The notes beneath the pieces were generated by a model. It had not been told where the DNA came from and did not search any database. It saw only the letters and a list, made by a program, of their open reading frames with translations. A stretch of 32,046 bases of DNA from Pirellula staleyi DSM 6068 (GTDB taxonomy: Bacteria; Planctomycetota; Planctomycetia; Pirellulales; Pirellulaceae). The DNA is taken from assembly GCA_945900945.1 (NCBI GenBank), contig CAMDKL010000063.1:1-32046 (forward strand), written 5' to 3'. The translations under genes and the position numbers were made by a program. Shown here piece after piece: positions 1 to 8,339 of the stretch (position 1 is the stretch's first letter; every line of letters begins with the position of its first letter).

Positions 1-459
1 AAACCGCATTTTTAAACCCCTCTTTAGGATTGCTTAGACACCTTCTTTTGGGTGGTTTTCGACGGGGCCGTAAGTCTTGCGATTGTAAAGATTTACTGGA
101 TTTGCTAGCTATCTAGACGGTTGGGATAGTCAATAATCAAAATGCGTCAATTTGTCACCAGTTGTGGTATTGGGAAAGGCGATGCTAGCACACATCACGC
201 GGGTCAAGCGGTTGCAGGGGCAGGCTGGAGGCCTATACTCTGCCAACTTATCGGACGCTGGCTGATCTTGCCTAACCCTCAAACTTTAACAGTTTTTAGG
301 GTTAGGACTCCGATGCTCATCCTGACTTTTTGCAATGGGATCAGCTGGCAACATCGCACTTGCCTGCACGTTCGCGAACGGATATTCGTGGGCGGCGAGA
401 TGGACCTCGCAGCTTCAGGTGATGATTTTTGAATTGCCTAACCAGGAAAGAGGTCCCAT
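1..459. other. Left-edge non-coding stretch
   Basis: I see no convincing gene here. The longest open frame (142-432, +) has no ribosome-binding site, no recognisable domain and a composition unlike neighbouring proteins. The only structured element is the hairpin at 271-306. The promoter of the downstream thioredoxin-like gene probably lies in the second half, but I could not pick a convincing -35/-10 pair. Confidence 0.5.
271..306. repeat. Isolated two-part hairpin
   Basis: The arms cctaaccct (271-279) and agggttagg (298-306) are perfect reverse complements. Inside them a second 5-bp stem, aaact (281-285) with agttt (291-295), closes a 5-base loop, leaving a small 1/2-base bulge. It lacks a T-run on the + side, so it is not a classical + strand terminator. 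It could end a gene beyond the left edge or be a structured RNA or repeat. Confidence 0.5.
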
Positions 460-870
460 ATGTTGCACGTTGCAGCATTGACGCTTTTGGCTGTTTTGAG
501 TGCTCCGTCCACGTCGGACGAGCAAATTCCATACGATGCAGCCTATCGTAAAGCCCAGGAAGAGAAGAAACCGTTGGTTGTGTTGGTCGGTGCCAATTGG
601 TGCGCGGCTTGCCGAACCATGAAATCGGAGACGATCCATTCCATGAAGGGTGCGGGAGATTTCAAGGAGGTTGTCTTTACCCAAGTTGATAAAGACACTC
701 AACCAGAAATCGCACAACAAGTCATGCAGGGAAACACCTTGCCACAAATCGTTGTGTTTTGCGAAGGTGATCAGGGTTGGAAACGTTTTTCGTTAACCGG
801 CATGCAGAGCGAGCGGCGGGTTAAGGAACTTATTCGCAAGGCGTCCGAGATTCTTCCTTTGCGGAGGTAG
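460..870 (+). CDS. Secreted thioredoxin-like protein
   Basis: 136 residues. A short hydrophobic N-terminus (about residues 1-18) looks like a signal peptide, so the protein probably acts outside the cytoplasmic membrane. It is followed by a thioredoxin fold with the active-site motif WCAAC (W47, C48, C51) and the cis-proline loop TLP (P95). CxxC thioredoxins reduce or exchange disulfides; the substrate cannot be told from sequence. The ATG at 460 is preceded by a purine-rich Shine-Dalgarno region (aggaaagagg). It sits 166 bp upstream of the murB-like gene, separated by a perfect palindrome, so co-transcription is uncertain. The fold is confident; the precise partner is unknown. Confidence 0.85.
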   Translation: MLHVAALTLLAVLSAPSTSDEQIPYDAAYRKAQEEKKPLVVLVGANWCAACRTMKSETIHSMKGAGDFKEVVFTQVDKDTQPEIAQQVMQGNTLPQIVVFCEGDQGWKRFSLTGMQSERRVKELIRKASEILPLRR

Positions 871-897
871 TCCCCGGATTGTTTTGACTTTCGAATT

Positions 898-923
898 CGT
901 TCCCAGGCTCCAGCCTGGGAACG
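898..923. repeat. Palindromic intergenic repeat (cgttcccaggct arms)
   Basis: The 12-base arms 898-909 and 912-923 are perfect reverse complements around a 2-base centre, giving a long stem with almost no loop. From memory, similar repeats built on gttcccaggct are common between genes in planctomycete genomes; I could not verify this. It lies 28 bp after the thioredoxin-like gene and may act as a transcript end or stabiliser. Confidence 0.75.
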
Positions 924-1036
924 GCACGGCTCTGGCGTTAAACGGGGATTCATGATCCAATTTTTGAAATCACAAGGATGCGACGAAATACGAATGATTG
1001 TCGTGTTCGATAGGATGGTTTCAGAAAAGGTGGGAA

Positions 1037-1930
1037 ATGGGTTCACTTGATATGAGTGTTCTGAGCTCTTTCGGAGGAATAATTCGAGAAAACCAATCGC
1101 TTGCACCCTTCACTTGGCTGCAAATTGGCGGATCGACACGTTATCTAGTCGAACCGAACGATGAACAACAATTAATTGCAACGGTTCAGTGTTGTGCTGC
1201 TGCCACTATTCCAATGCGAGTATTGGGGGGTGGTTCCAATCTACTCCTACGGGAGTCGGGTTTTGACGGGGCCACGTTTAGCTTGACATCACCTGCTTTT
1301 GGACAAATGAGGCGGGTTGATAACGCGATTGTATGTGGTGCCGGGGCTAAGCTGTCTCATTTGATAGCATTTAGTGTCGGCGCTGGTCTTGGTGGTCTCG
1401 AGCATCTTATCGGAATCCCAGGCACCGTGGGGGGAGCATTGCGATGCAATGCAGGGACAGACGATGGCGATATTGGACATGTGGTGCATTCGGCTAAGCT
1501 GCTAACCAAAGATGGAAAAGTGGTAGAAGTTCGTGGGGCGGAATTGGCCTTTTCTCACCGCGTGAGCAGTTTGGATGAACTGGTGATTCTAGAAGCGACG
1601 TTTTATTTGGAGCCTGGTGAAATTCGCGGTCTCACGAAACGCGAGCAAACATTTTGGATCGTAAAACGAAGCAAGCAACCGAGCTTTCCAGAGCGAGCGG
1701 CCATCGCTTTCGTTGACCCGGATGGTTATAAGGCGTCCGAGTTGTTGCAGCAATCTGGGTTTAACGGTGCAATTGAGGGCGCGGTACGACTCAGCTCAAG
1801 CTACCCAAATTACCTGTTTACCAGCGATGGCGCTACGAGTACTCAGGTCTTAACGTTGTTGGAACGCGTTCGAAACGGAGTTCAGGATCGGACAGGAGTG
1901 CAATTGCAGTTGCATTTGCAGATCTGGTAA
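1037..1930 (+). CDS. murB: MurB-like UDP-N-acetylenolpyruvoylglucosamine reductase homologue, catalytic motifs altered
   Basis: 297 residues from ATG 1037, chosen because aaaagg lies 6 bases upstream; a TTG at 998 would add 13 residues without homology. MurB reduces UDP-GlcNAc-enolpyruvate to UDP-MurNAc in peptidoglycan synthesis using FAD and NADPH. Seen here: an FAD-domain N-terminus with RVLGGGSNLL (61-70), the family motif GIPGTVGGALRCNAG (126-140), and the substrate Arg at R175 in AFSHR. Odd: the usual GSxFKNP motif with the catalytic Ser reads AIAFVDP (222-228). The C-terminal LxPEV motif with the catalytic Glu reads LQLHL (290-294). Both proton-relay residues therefore appear replaced. 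It is either a non-catalytic paralogue or a lineage-specific variant. The ftsQ-like gene follows after 64 bp. Confidence 0.85.
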   Translation: MGSLDMSVLSSFGGIIRENQSLAPFTWLQIGGSTRYLVEPNDEQQLIATVQCCAAATIPMRVLGGGSNLLLRESGFDGATFSLTSPAFGQMRRVDNAIVCGAGAKLSHLIAFSVGAGLGGLEHLIGIPGTVGGALRCNAGTDDGDIGHVVHSAKLLTKDGKVVEVRGAELAFSHRVSSLDELVILEATFYLEPGEIRGLTKREQTFWIVKRSKQPSFPERAAIAFVDPDGYKASELLQQSGFNGAIEGAVRLSSSYPNYLFTSDGATSTQVLTLLERVRNGVQDRTGVQLQLHLQIW

Positions 1931-1994
1931 GTTCCACGCTTTACACCAGCGATTGGTAACAACGGTCATCGAAACAACCAGAGGCTAAAAACGA

Positions 1995-2912
1995 ATGGCT
2001 ACAGCGGAAGTGAATTCGCAACCGCGTCAACAACCCATTTTCTGGAATCATTTAGTATCGTGGATTCGATCCATTCCGCGAACAGCGATTCTTAGCATGG
2101 TTGGACCCTCATTGCTTTGCGTCGTCGGCTATTTTGGTTGGCTTTATTACGGAGCGCACAAGCTGGACATGGCCTACTATGGCCTTAAAAAGGAAAACAT
2201 CCACATCACACCCCAGCCTGCGTGGCTTAAGAAAACAAACGTTTTAGACGAAGTTTTCAATGGCAGTTCGCTTTCTCGGCTTTCTTTATTGGATGGAAAG
2301 ACACCGGAGGTATTGGCAAGAGTCTTCGATGCACATCCTTGCGTCCGCAAGACACACCGTGTAGAAAAAATGGCAGGTGGAGTGGTGATCAATCTCGAGT
2401 ATCGCATTCCAGTCGCCATGGTCCATTGCCAATTAATCGACAAAGCCAGCGGACAAAGTCAGGAAGGTTTTTTGCCCGTTGATGCTGAAGCGGTATTATT
2501 GGCGGCGGACAATTTCACCCCTTCGGATGTCCCGCAATATATAACCATATTCGCAAGCGGTGCTCCGGTAGATACCAACGGGAATGAAGGAAAGGCCTTT
2601 AGCGATCCGCGAATTAAGGAAGCGGCTGGCTTATGCAGTTTGCTGCTCCCGTATCGTGAAGCGGCCAAAATCTCACGCGTGATGGTATACGGTTCCAAGC
2701 AACCTGGGAAAACAAAATGGGTGCTTGAGATTCAAACAGCAGGATCGGGACCGAGTTTTCGTTGGGGAAGTTGTCCTGGGAAGGAGGCAACCGGTGAACC
2801 ATTGCCGGAAGCAAAGCTGAAGCAACTCATGGCTGCTGCGTCGGACAGTAAAACATGGAACCAGGGACAGATCGATTTGTCGAGCATTCAGACTATGTCA
2901 AATCGGAAATGA
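1995..2912 (+). CDS. FtsQ-like cell-division/POTRA protein
   Basis: 305 residues. A basic cytoplasmic N-terminus (1-30) precedes one transmembrane segment (about 31-52). An extracytoplasmic part follows, with a POTRA-like region (about 70-140) and a beta region containing VDAEAVLL, which resembles the D-x-x-G-V-hydrophobic segment of FtsQ/DivIB. FtsQ proteins link the divisome to septal peptidoglycan synthesis. Position after a murB homologue matches the usual division and cell-wall (dcw) order murB-ftsQ. Planctomycetes lack FtsZ, so the role of a retained FtsQ-like protein is of interest. Start: ATG 1995 preceded by cagagg. Sequence conservation is weak, and the call rests on topology, the POTRA pattern and context. 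Confidence 0.65.
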   Translation: MATAEVNSQPRQQPIFWNHLVSWIRSIPRTAILSMVGPSLLCVVGYFGWLYYGAHKLDMAYYGLKKENIHITPQPAWLKKTNVLDEVFNGSSLSRLSLLDGKTPEVLARVFDAHPCVRKTHRVEKMAGGVVINLEYRIPVAMVHCQLIDKASGQSQEGFLPVDAEAVLLAADNFTPSDVPQYITIFASGAPVDTNGNEGKAFSDPRIKEAAGLCSLLLPYREAAKISRVMVYGSKQPGKTKWVLEIQTAGSGPSFRWGSCPGKEATGEPLPEAKLKQLMAAASDSKTWNQGQIDLSSIQTMSNRK

Positions 2913-2965
2913 GCGTTCGCCTTGCAGTTTTAGGACGGCGGATTTGTAATGCAGGAAAGGTTTCA

Positions 2966-3033
2966 CAAGCCCGACGCGCAAGCGAGCGGTCGGAACCGTT
3001 CATCCCTCGCTTGCGCGTCGGGCTTGTATTTTT
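2966..3033. terminator. 21-bp perfect inverted repeat with T-run (terminator/repeat)
   Basis: Arms 2966-2986 and 3006-3026 are perfect 21-base reverse complements built on the core cccgacgcgcaagcgag. A small nested stem (cggt 2987-2990 with accg 2995-2998) lies in the loop. A T-run (3029-3033) follows on the + side, 54 bp after the ftsQ-like stop, as expected for a factor-independent terminator. The same arms resemble a repeat I believe is frequent in planctomycete genomes, so it may be a mobile repeat recruited as terminator. Confidence 0.8.
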
Positions 3034-3166
3034 ATCAGCTCAGGCGCTTGGTGATTTTCTGCGGCCTGGCTCGGCTAGCCTGTATTATTCATTAGCAGCA
3101 GGGCGTTAGAGCTCTGATGGGACTCAGAGTTTGCTTTATTCCAGCTCCATGGATCGCACGTGTCGA

Positions 3167-3970
3167 TTAGACCTCCTCGACAACAGGGTTGGTGAGCGCC
3201 CCGATACTGCCGATCTCTATCGTGACACTATCACCCGGCATAAGAAAAACCGGTGGTTTGCGTGCTGCACCGACTCCGTGCGGTGTACCCGTGAGGATGA
3301 GCGTGCCGGGCAACAAACGTGTACTGCCACTCAGGAACTCGATCAGAGTCGGCACGTCGAAAATCATGTCGTTGGTGTTCCAGTCCTGCATCGTTTGACC
3401 GTTGAGCACCGTTTTAATGGCTAGCTCGTTCGGATTGGGAATTTCATCCCGAGTCACAATCCAGGGTCCTATTGGACAGAAGGTAGCAAATGTCTTTCCT
3501 CGACACCATTGGCTACCCCCTTTTTCAATTTGCCAGTCGCGAGCACTCACGTCGTTTGCACAGGTGTAGCCCAGTACGTATTCCAGCGCCCGTGCCTTGG
3601 GTACGTTGTAACACTCGCGACCGATCACGACAGCCAATTCGCATTCGTAGTCTACCGCGTCACTTCGCAATCGCCTCGGCAGGATTATCGGATCGCCTGG
3701 GTTCTGTAGGGTGCCTAGGTTCTTCATGAATACAACCGGGTACTCTGGAATGGGCTTGTTTCCCTCGGCAGCGTGCTTTCGATAGTTGAGTCCGATGCAA
3801 AGGATGTCGCGGGGTTCGATCGGTGCAAGTAGTTTTACCGAGGTAACCACGTCGCCTGAATCCTTATAATCGCCGAGAATGTCGCCATCGACGCGAGTTA
3901 TCTTTCCATCGTCGTGACTCCGACCGAAACTTGTTTTCCCAGAAGCATCTCGATAGCGAACAAGTTTCAT
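3167..3970 (-). CDS. Fumarylacetoacetate hydrolase family protein
   Basis: 267 residues, typical of the small single-domain FAH family (2-hydroxyhepta-diene-dioate isomerases, fumarylpyruvate hydrolases, acylpyruvases). Seen: LCIGLNYRKHAAE (57-69), the divalent-metal acidic residues E109 and E111 in DYECELAVVIG and D140 in ANDVSARD, the catalytic-region lysine K159 in GKTFATF, and the closing LTGTPHGVG (226-234). These enzymes cleave or decarboxylate 2-oxo acids with Mg2+ or Mn2+. The exact substrate cannot be assigned. It lies 56 bp downstream of the DUF1080 gene on the same strand, so a two-gene unit is plausible. Confidence 0.85.
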   Translation of the reverse strand: MKLVRYRDASGKTSFGRSHDDGKITRVDGDILGDYKDSGDVVTSVKLLAPIEPRDILCIGLNYRKHAAEGNKPIPEYPVVFMKNLGTLQNPGDPIILPRRLRSDAVDYECELAVVIGRECYNVPKARALEYVLGYTCANDVSARDWQIEKGGSQWCRGKTFATFCPIGPWIVTRDEIPNPNELAIKTVLNGQTMQDWNTNDMIFDVPTLIEFLSGSTRLLPGTLILTGTPHGVGAARKPPVFLMPGDSVTIEIGSIGALTNPVVEEV

Positions 3971-4026
3971 GATGATTTATCTTTCATGGATTAAGGGTAG
4001 TGCGATTAACGTTCTCGCGTGCGATC

Positions 4027-4680
4027 CTATCGAGGACTAGTCGGCGTTGTCTGGCTCAGCTCTTCGATAGCGATATCTTTGTAACGCACAATGGACGAGG
4101 CATTGCCATGAATTTGTACTGCGACGATGCCCTTCGTTGCGATTGTGTCGTCTGTTTCTGTGTAGTCCACCGTTTGCAAGCCGTTGAGCCAAATTTGAAT
4201 ACGTTTCCCCTGTGCACGGATACGGTAGTCGTTCCATTCACCCAGTGGCTTGCGAGCTTTCTCCAATACATCCCTAGTTGGGCGGGCCAGTACCTTGTTC
4301 CGCCGGCTTTCGTCGTAGAGCGCTCCGTCCAAACCCGCGCCGAGGTCGGCTTGAAACCCTGAGACCTCATGATGATCTGGAATGCGTTTGGAGCGGAATT
4401 GTACCCCGCCATTCACAAATCCCTCGGTGCCCTCGAGCTTCCACTTCAAGCTCAGGTCAAAGTCCCCGAATTCCTTAGTGGTTGCTAAGAAGTCGTTTTT
4501 CTCTTGCTTCTTGTCGAGAGCCCCGGCCGTGAAAGCTCCGTGCTCGATGCGCCAGACCATGCCGGTATTGCCTTCCCAACCGGCAAAGCTTTTGCCGTCA
4601 AAAAGCGGTACGCGGTCGGCTGCGCGGGCCGTGGCAAGCGTAAACACCATCGGTAGGATGCATGCGATGATTAACTTCAT
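4027..4680 (-). CDS. Secreted DUF1080 (3-keto-disaccharide hydrolase-like) protein
   Basis: 217 residues with a clear signal peptide (about 1-20, ending ARA-AD). The body is a single DUF1080 concanavalin-like beta-sandwich: LFDGKSFAGW (26-35) near the start, then FGDFDLSLKWKL, a GGVQFRS strand, EWNDYRIRAQG and IWLNG. Planctomycetes carry many DUF1080 proteins; characterised members act on 3-keto-glycosides, but most are untested. The start is well supported by aggag 8 bases before the ATG. The 114-bp gap to the flavoprotein gene upstream suggests it is outside the nitrate operon proper, although the strand is the same. Confidence 0.88.
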   Translation of the reverse strand: MKLIIACILPMVFTLATARAADRVPLFDGKSFAGWEGNTGMVWRIEHGAFTAGALDKKQEKNDFLATTKEFGDFDLSLKWKLEGTEGFVNGGVQFRSKRIPDHHEVSGFQADLGAGLDGALYDESRRNKVLARPTRDVLEKARKPLGEWNDYRIRAQGKRIQIWLNGLQTVDYTETDDTIATKGIVAVQIHGNASSIVRYKDIAIEELSQTTPTSPR

Positions 4681-4794
4681 GGTTTATCTCCTGGGGAAAT
4701 TACTTTAAAGTCTTCCTGTTCTGGGAACGGCTTCCGCCTCGAAAGTATAAACTCGGAATAGGGAGATTCGCTAGCCCGGATGATGCCTTTGAGC

Positions 4795-6468
4795 CTAGTA
4801 AACGTCTCGGACGTATCGTTTCGAATTGGCAAGCGTGACTAAGTACTGCTTTGCTTCCGCTTTTGATTTTTTGCCGTGGATAGCAATCACTTCTTGCAAA
4901 GCATTGTCTACGTCGACTGCCATCTTCGACGCATCTCCGCAAACATAGAAATAGCTGCCAGACTCTAACCATGCGTACAACTCGGCACCCTTTTCTAGCA
5001 TTCGATGTTGAACATATACTTTACTGGCATCGTCTCGACTGAAGGCCAAATCCAATTTTGCGAGGTGTCCAGTCGATTGCCACGACTCCAATTGCTCACG
5101 ATATAGGAAGTCGCTGGCTTTTTTTTGATCACCGAAGAAAAGCCAATTACTGCCAGTCGCTTTATCAACCTGCCGTTGTTGCAAGAATGCAATGAAAGGC
5201 GCTATGCCCGTTCCTGGACCTACCATGATCATCGGAGCATTTGGGTCGACCGGAATGGTAAAGCCGTGCGAGGGTTGTATGAAAACGCGCAATGGCGAAT
5301 TCGGTTGCAATCGATCCGATAGCATCGTCGACGCAACCCCTTTGCGATGGCGATCGCGAACCGATTTCCCTACTCGCCCAACCGTCAAATGCACTTGAGT
5401 TGGAAACAGCGATTGGCTGCTCGCGATGGAATACAGTCGAGGCCTTTGAGCGTCCAATGCGTCGACAAACTGCTGTGCTGCAAACGGTAGCGATGGAAAA
5501 GCTTCTAAAAACTCGAGCACATCCCATTCAAAAAAATCGTCCGAGTCTCTGAACGCTTCAAGTCTAGCAATCAATTCGGCATCGTGAACGATGGCCCCGT
5601 TATGCTTCGGTCGGTTGCGCACGCACTCGATCGCTATTTTCAACAATTCGGGCGTAATGGTGCGAAGGCATTTGCTGGCCAGCGATTCCACGATTGTTAC
5701 GGTTTGCATTTCGCTTTCAGAAACATTTGCGGAAACCCCCGCAGAAGAATGTAGCTTTGCGGTCTCTAGGACTTTGGTTACCAACTCGTCGCAGTTGGTT
5801 GGCCAAAGTCCCAATGCATCTCCCACCCTGTAGCTTAAGCCTGAACCATCTAGATCGATGGCGACGTGTCGCGTGTCTTTGGCGGAATCAGATCCGTTGA
5901 GCTTATCGCTTGCAATGAGCTTTGCCTGGATGGGATTGTCGCGAGTGCCAGGAGCGGCATGAGAAGCCTCCATTGGCTTGGCATCCCCATTTGCACTCGC
6001 GGCATTTGCACTCTCGGCGATTTGCGTTGGAGATTCCTTCATCAGGTTTCGCAAAACCTTGGCGGTTTCATTGCCGCCTGGCGAGCATAGTTTTAGATTC
6101 TTTTCAGTGCCGCTTGCAATCGCTTCAGAATACGTCTTGCACAAATAGCCGCACGAACCGCAATTCAACTGCGCCATGGCTGCCATGAGTTGCCGCTCCT
6201 TGGGCATCCCATCCGCTAACTTCATTCGGTCCGCAATAGATAAAGATGGGTCATGCCAAGGAAACGACTCTTCGGACTCTTGACCGGAACGCGATCCAGC
6301 GCCCAATGGCGGAGACAGCTGCGAAACGGCGGCTGCCAACGCTGCTGCACTCGCGTCCTGGGCTGGCTGCTGGTCAAGCCCCCCAAGAACTCCGGCGAGG
6401 AATCCATTTAGCCAAGCTCTTTGTTCTACGCTGAACGGGGCAGATTCTGGGACGATTTGGTAGGTCAT
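4795..6468 (-). CDS. FeS-flavoprotein NADPH reductase (CysJ-like), probable electron donor to NirA
   Basis: 557 residues. Order: N-terminal motif [15 protein letters not shown] (12-26); linker; RnfB-type 4Fe-4S domain with C103, C106, C110 and C128 (NCGSCGYLC ... CSPGG); a variable linker rich in Ala and Ser; then a sulfite-reductase-alpha/P450-reductase-type FAD domain with RPRLYS (342-347) and KGVAST (376-381). The NADP(H) domain shows GPGTGIAPF (417-425) and [10 protein letters not shown] (507-516), with an aromatic C-terminus (YVRDVY) expected to stack on the flavin. There is no flavodoxin (FMN) domain; the Fe-S domain appears to take its place. The start codon overlaps the nirA stop (ATGA), so translation is coupled. 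I infer NADPH to FAD to 4Fe-4S to NirA electron flow. Confidence 0.88.
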   Translation of the reverse strand: MTYQIVPESAPFSVEQRAWLNGFLAGVLGGLDQQPAQDASAAALAAAVSQLSPPLGAGSRSGQESEESFPWHDPSLSIADRMKLADGMPKERQLMAAMAQLNCGSCGYLCKTYSEAIASGTEKNLKLCSPGGNETAKVLRNLMKESPTQIAESANAASANGDAKPMEASHAAPGTRDNPIQAKLIASDKLNGSDSAKDTRHVAIDLDGSGLSYRVGDALGLWPTNCDELVTKVLETAKLHSSAGVSANVSESEMQTVTIVESLASKCLRTITPELLKIAIECVRNRPKHNGAIVHDAELIARLEAFRDSDDFFEWDVLEFLEAFPSLPFAAQQFVDALDAQRPRLYSIASSQSLFPTQVHLTVGRVGKSVRDRHRKGVASTMLSDRLQPNSPLRVFIQPSHGFTIPVDPNAPMIMVGPGTGIAPFIAFLQQRQVDKATGSNWLFFGDQKKASDFLYREQLESWQSTGHLAKLDLAFSRDDASKVYVQHRMLEKGAELYAWLESGSYFYVCGDASKMAVDVDNALQEVIAIHGKKSKAEAKQYLVTLANSKRYVRDVY

Positions 6469-8327
6469 GGCTGATTCCGTTCCATTTGAACGTTTGATGA
6501 GTTTGTTGCCACTAATATGGGCCAGCCGCTGTGCGGGTTAAACGAGTCGCATCGTTGCGAAAAATCTGCAAACGCCTCTCCTTCGTTCCTGTTCTTGACG
6601 AAGGTGTCCAAAATCGACTCGATGACGGACGGCAGGTCAGCAACTGCAACCGACTCAATCAACTTATGCCCTATCGCGAAATCGATCCCTGTTCGTCCGC
6701 CGACTAGCACATCGTAGCCTTCCACCATCTCCTCACCGACTTCTACTTTGGTTGCGATCAAACCGATGTCGCCAATTGCATGCTGGGCACAGCTATGATG
6801 GCAGCCGGTGAAGTGAATGTTGATGGGTTGGTCAAGCTCGAACCGGTCTTCGAGATACTCTGCAAGAATCATGGAATGCTTTTTGGTGTCGGCGGCGGCA
6901 AATTTGCAGCCAGCACTACCCGTGCATGCGACAAGCCCAGCCCGGAAACTCGATGCTCGCCAATCTAGTCCGAGCTCTTCGATAGCCCGTTGAACCGCCT
7001 GAATGTCTTCCTTTGCAATGTCTGGAATAATGAAATTTTGCCAAACGGTTAAACGAATCGATCCGCTGCCGAAACGCGAAGCGATCTTTGCAATACCGCG
7101 GCACTGCTGGCTCGTAATACGTCCGACTGGCAGCACGACTCCGACATAGTTGAGGCCGGATTGTTTTTGCGTATGCACATCGACGTGTGCCCATCTATCA
7201 ACGTTATTCGGTTGAATAAATCGGTCGTTGCTAACTTTTCGTAGTGTCTGCTTGCATTCCTTCTCGACTTCGTTCATAAACTTCTCAAAACCCCAAGCAT
7301 CGAGTACATACTTGAGCCTTGCCTTTTTCCGATCCGTTCGATCGCCGTGCATGATAAAAACTCGCAGTATTGCTTCACTGATTGGAATACATTCGTCAGG
7401 CTTGGCCAAGACACCTGTTGGACGAGCAAAGTCACCGTGTCCGGTAATCCCGCCTAGTCCGAGCAAGAAATAGATACCTGACTCCAATCCTTGACTTGAT
7501 TCGGTGACTTCGACAGCATGCCAACTGATGTCATTGGTTTCGGCCAAGGAACTAATGCGACCGGAACCGTCAAACGCGATATTAAATTTGCGAGGCAATC
7601 CGTACAACTCGGGCTTATGCATGATGTGATAATGCAGTTCGCGAGCAAGCGGCAATGTTTCAATTAATTCGGTTTCATCAATACCGCTTAATGTGCTGGC
7701 AGTCACGTTGCGAATGTTGTCCGCACCGGATCCCTGAGTGACGATTCCCAAGTCCTGGAGTCCGGTTAACACATTCAACGCATCGCAAGCTTGGATTTCA
7801 CGTAATTGGAAATTGGCTCGAGTCGTTACGTCTGCGTAACCGCCAGCGAATTGATCAGCGACATTTGCCAATCCAAGGAGCTGATCCGAACGCAGCATGC
7901 CACCTGGAATTCGCATTCGGCACATGAATGAATTTTGGGCTGGAGCAACAAAGAACAAACCATGGTACTTGGTCATGAATACATCCGAGCCTTTTGGAAA
8001 AACGCCCTTCCTGGCACGCTCGCCAATTTCAGACCACATACCAAGACCACTCTTTTCGCGTTTGGCTTTTTCCTCTGCGACAAGAGTCTTTCCCGCCATT
8101 TCGAATCGCTGTTGAGCCTCCGCGTGAATGGCTGGCAATTGCCAATTTGTGAAATGGTCACCTCCCCCTATCTTGATGGACGTTCCGTTGGACGTTGAAA
8201 AGGGAAGGCCAATACCTGAGCCGCTTATGACTGGCAGGTTGCGTATCTTTCTTGAAACATCCGTACCGAGGAACAAGCCTTGAAGATAGGCTTGTTGTTC
8301 TTGCGAAAATGATTCCGGCTTGTTCAT
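6465..8327 (-). CDS. nirA: Assimilatory nitrite reductase (ferredoxin-type sirohaem enzyme)
   Basis: 620 residues. This family reduces nitrite to ammonium with six electrons on a sirohaem coupled to a 4Fe-4S cluster. Seen: two half-domains, each beginning with the ferrodoxin-like fold, and the four cluster/sirohaem cysteines C468 and C474 (CTGSAGCKF) plus C509 and C513 ([10 protein letters not shown]). Substrate-site basic residues are likely in TTRANFQLR (168-176). The N-terminal [15 protein letters not shown] (7-21) closely matches a motif in the flavoprotein encoded next. The last ~28 residues (593-620) extend past the usual end of the family and overlap a genome repeat. Start ATG is preceded by gagga overlapping the stop of nasA; the 3' end overlaps the flavoprotein start by 4 bases. 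Confidence 0.93.
   Translation of the reverse strand: MNKPESFSQEQQAYLQGLFLGTDVSRKIRNLPVISGSGIGLPFSTSNGTSIKIGGGDHFTNWQLPAIHAEAQQRFEMAGKTLVAEEKAKREKSGLGMWSEIGERARKGVFPKGSDVFMTKYHGLFFVAPAQNSFMCRMRIPGGMLRSDQLLGLANVADQFAGGYADVTTRANFQLREIQACDALNVLTGLQDLGIVTQGSGADNIRNVTASTLSGIDETELIETLPLARELHYHIMHKPELYGLPRKFNIAFDGSGRISSLAETNDISWHAVEVTESSQGLESGIYFLLGLGGITGHGDFARPTGVLAKPDECIPISEAILRVFIMHGDRTDRKKARLKYVLDAWGFEKFMNEVEKECKQTLRKVSNDRFIQPNNVDRWAHVDVHTQKQSGLNYVGVVLPVGRITSQQCRGIAKIASRFGSGSIRLTVWQNFIIPDIAKEDIQAVQRAIEELGLDWRASSFRAGLVACTGSAGCKFAAADTKKHSMILAEYLEDRFELDQPINIHFTGCHHSCAQHAIGDIGLIATKVEVGEEMVEGYDVLVGGRTGIDFAIGHKLIESVAVADLPSVIESILDTFVKNRNEGEAFADFSQRCDSFNPHSGWPILVATNSSNVQMERNQP
6523..6551. repeat. Copy of the 37-bp uvrA-downstream repeat inside the nirA 3' end
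   Basis: These 29 bases (cagccgct, two differing bases, then gcgggttaaacgagtcgca) match the reverse complement of 24634-24662 at 27 of 29 positions. In the nirA frame they encode part of the CDSFNPHSG tail. In the uvrA-downstream copies the same frame would read CDSFNPRSG followed by a stop. Confidence 0.7.
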
Positions 8328-8339
8328 GATTGCGAATCC

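Noticed and set aside
142-432. 96-residue open frame on the + strand at the left edge
   Set aside because: No ribosome-binding site, no recognisable fold, low-quality composition, and it spans the hairpin at 271-306.
2855-3109. 84-residue + strand frame after the ftsQ-like gene
   Set aside because: It overlaps the end of ftsQ and reads through both arms of the 21-bp terminator repeat.
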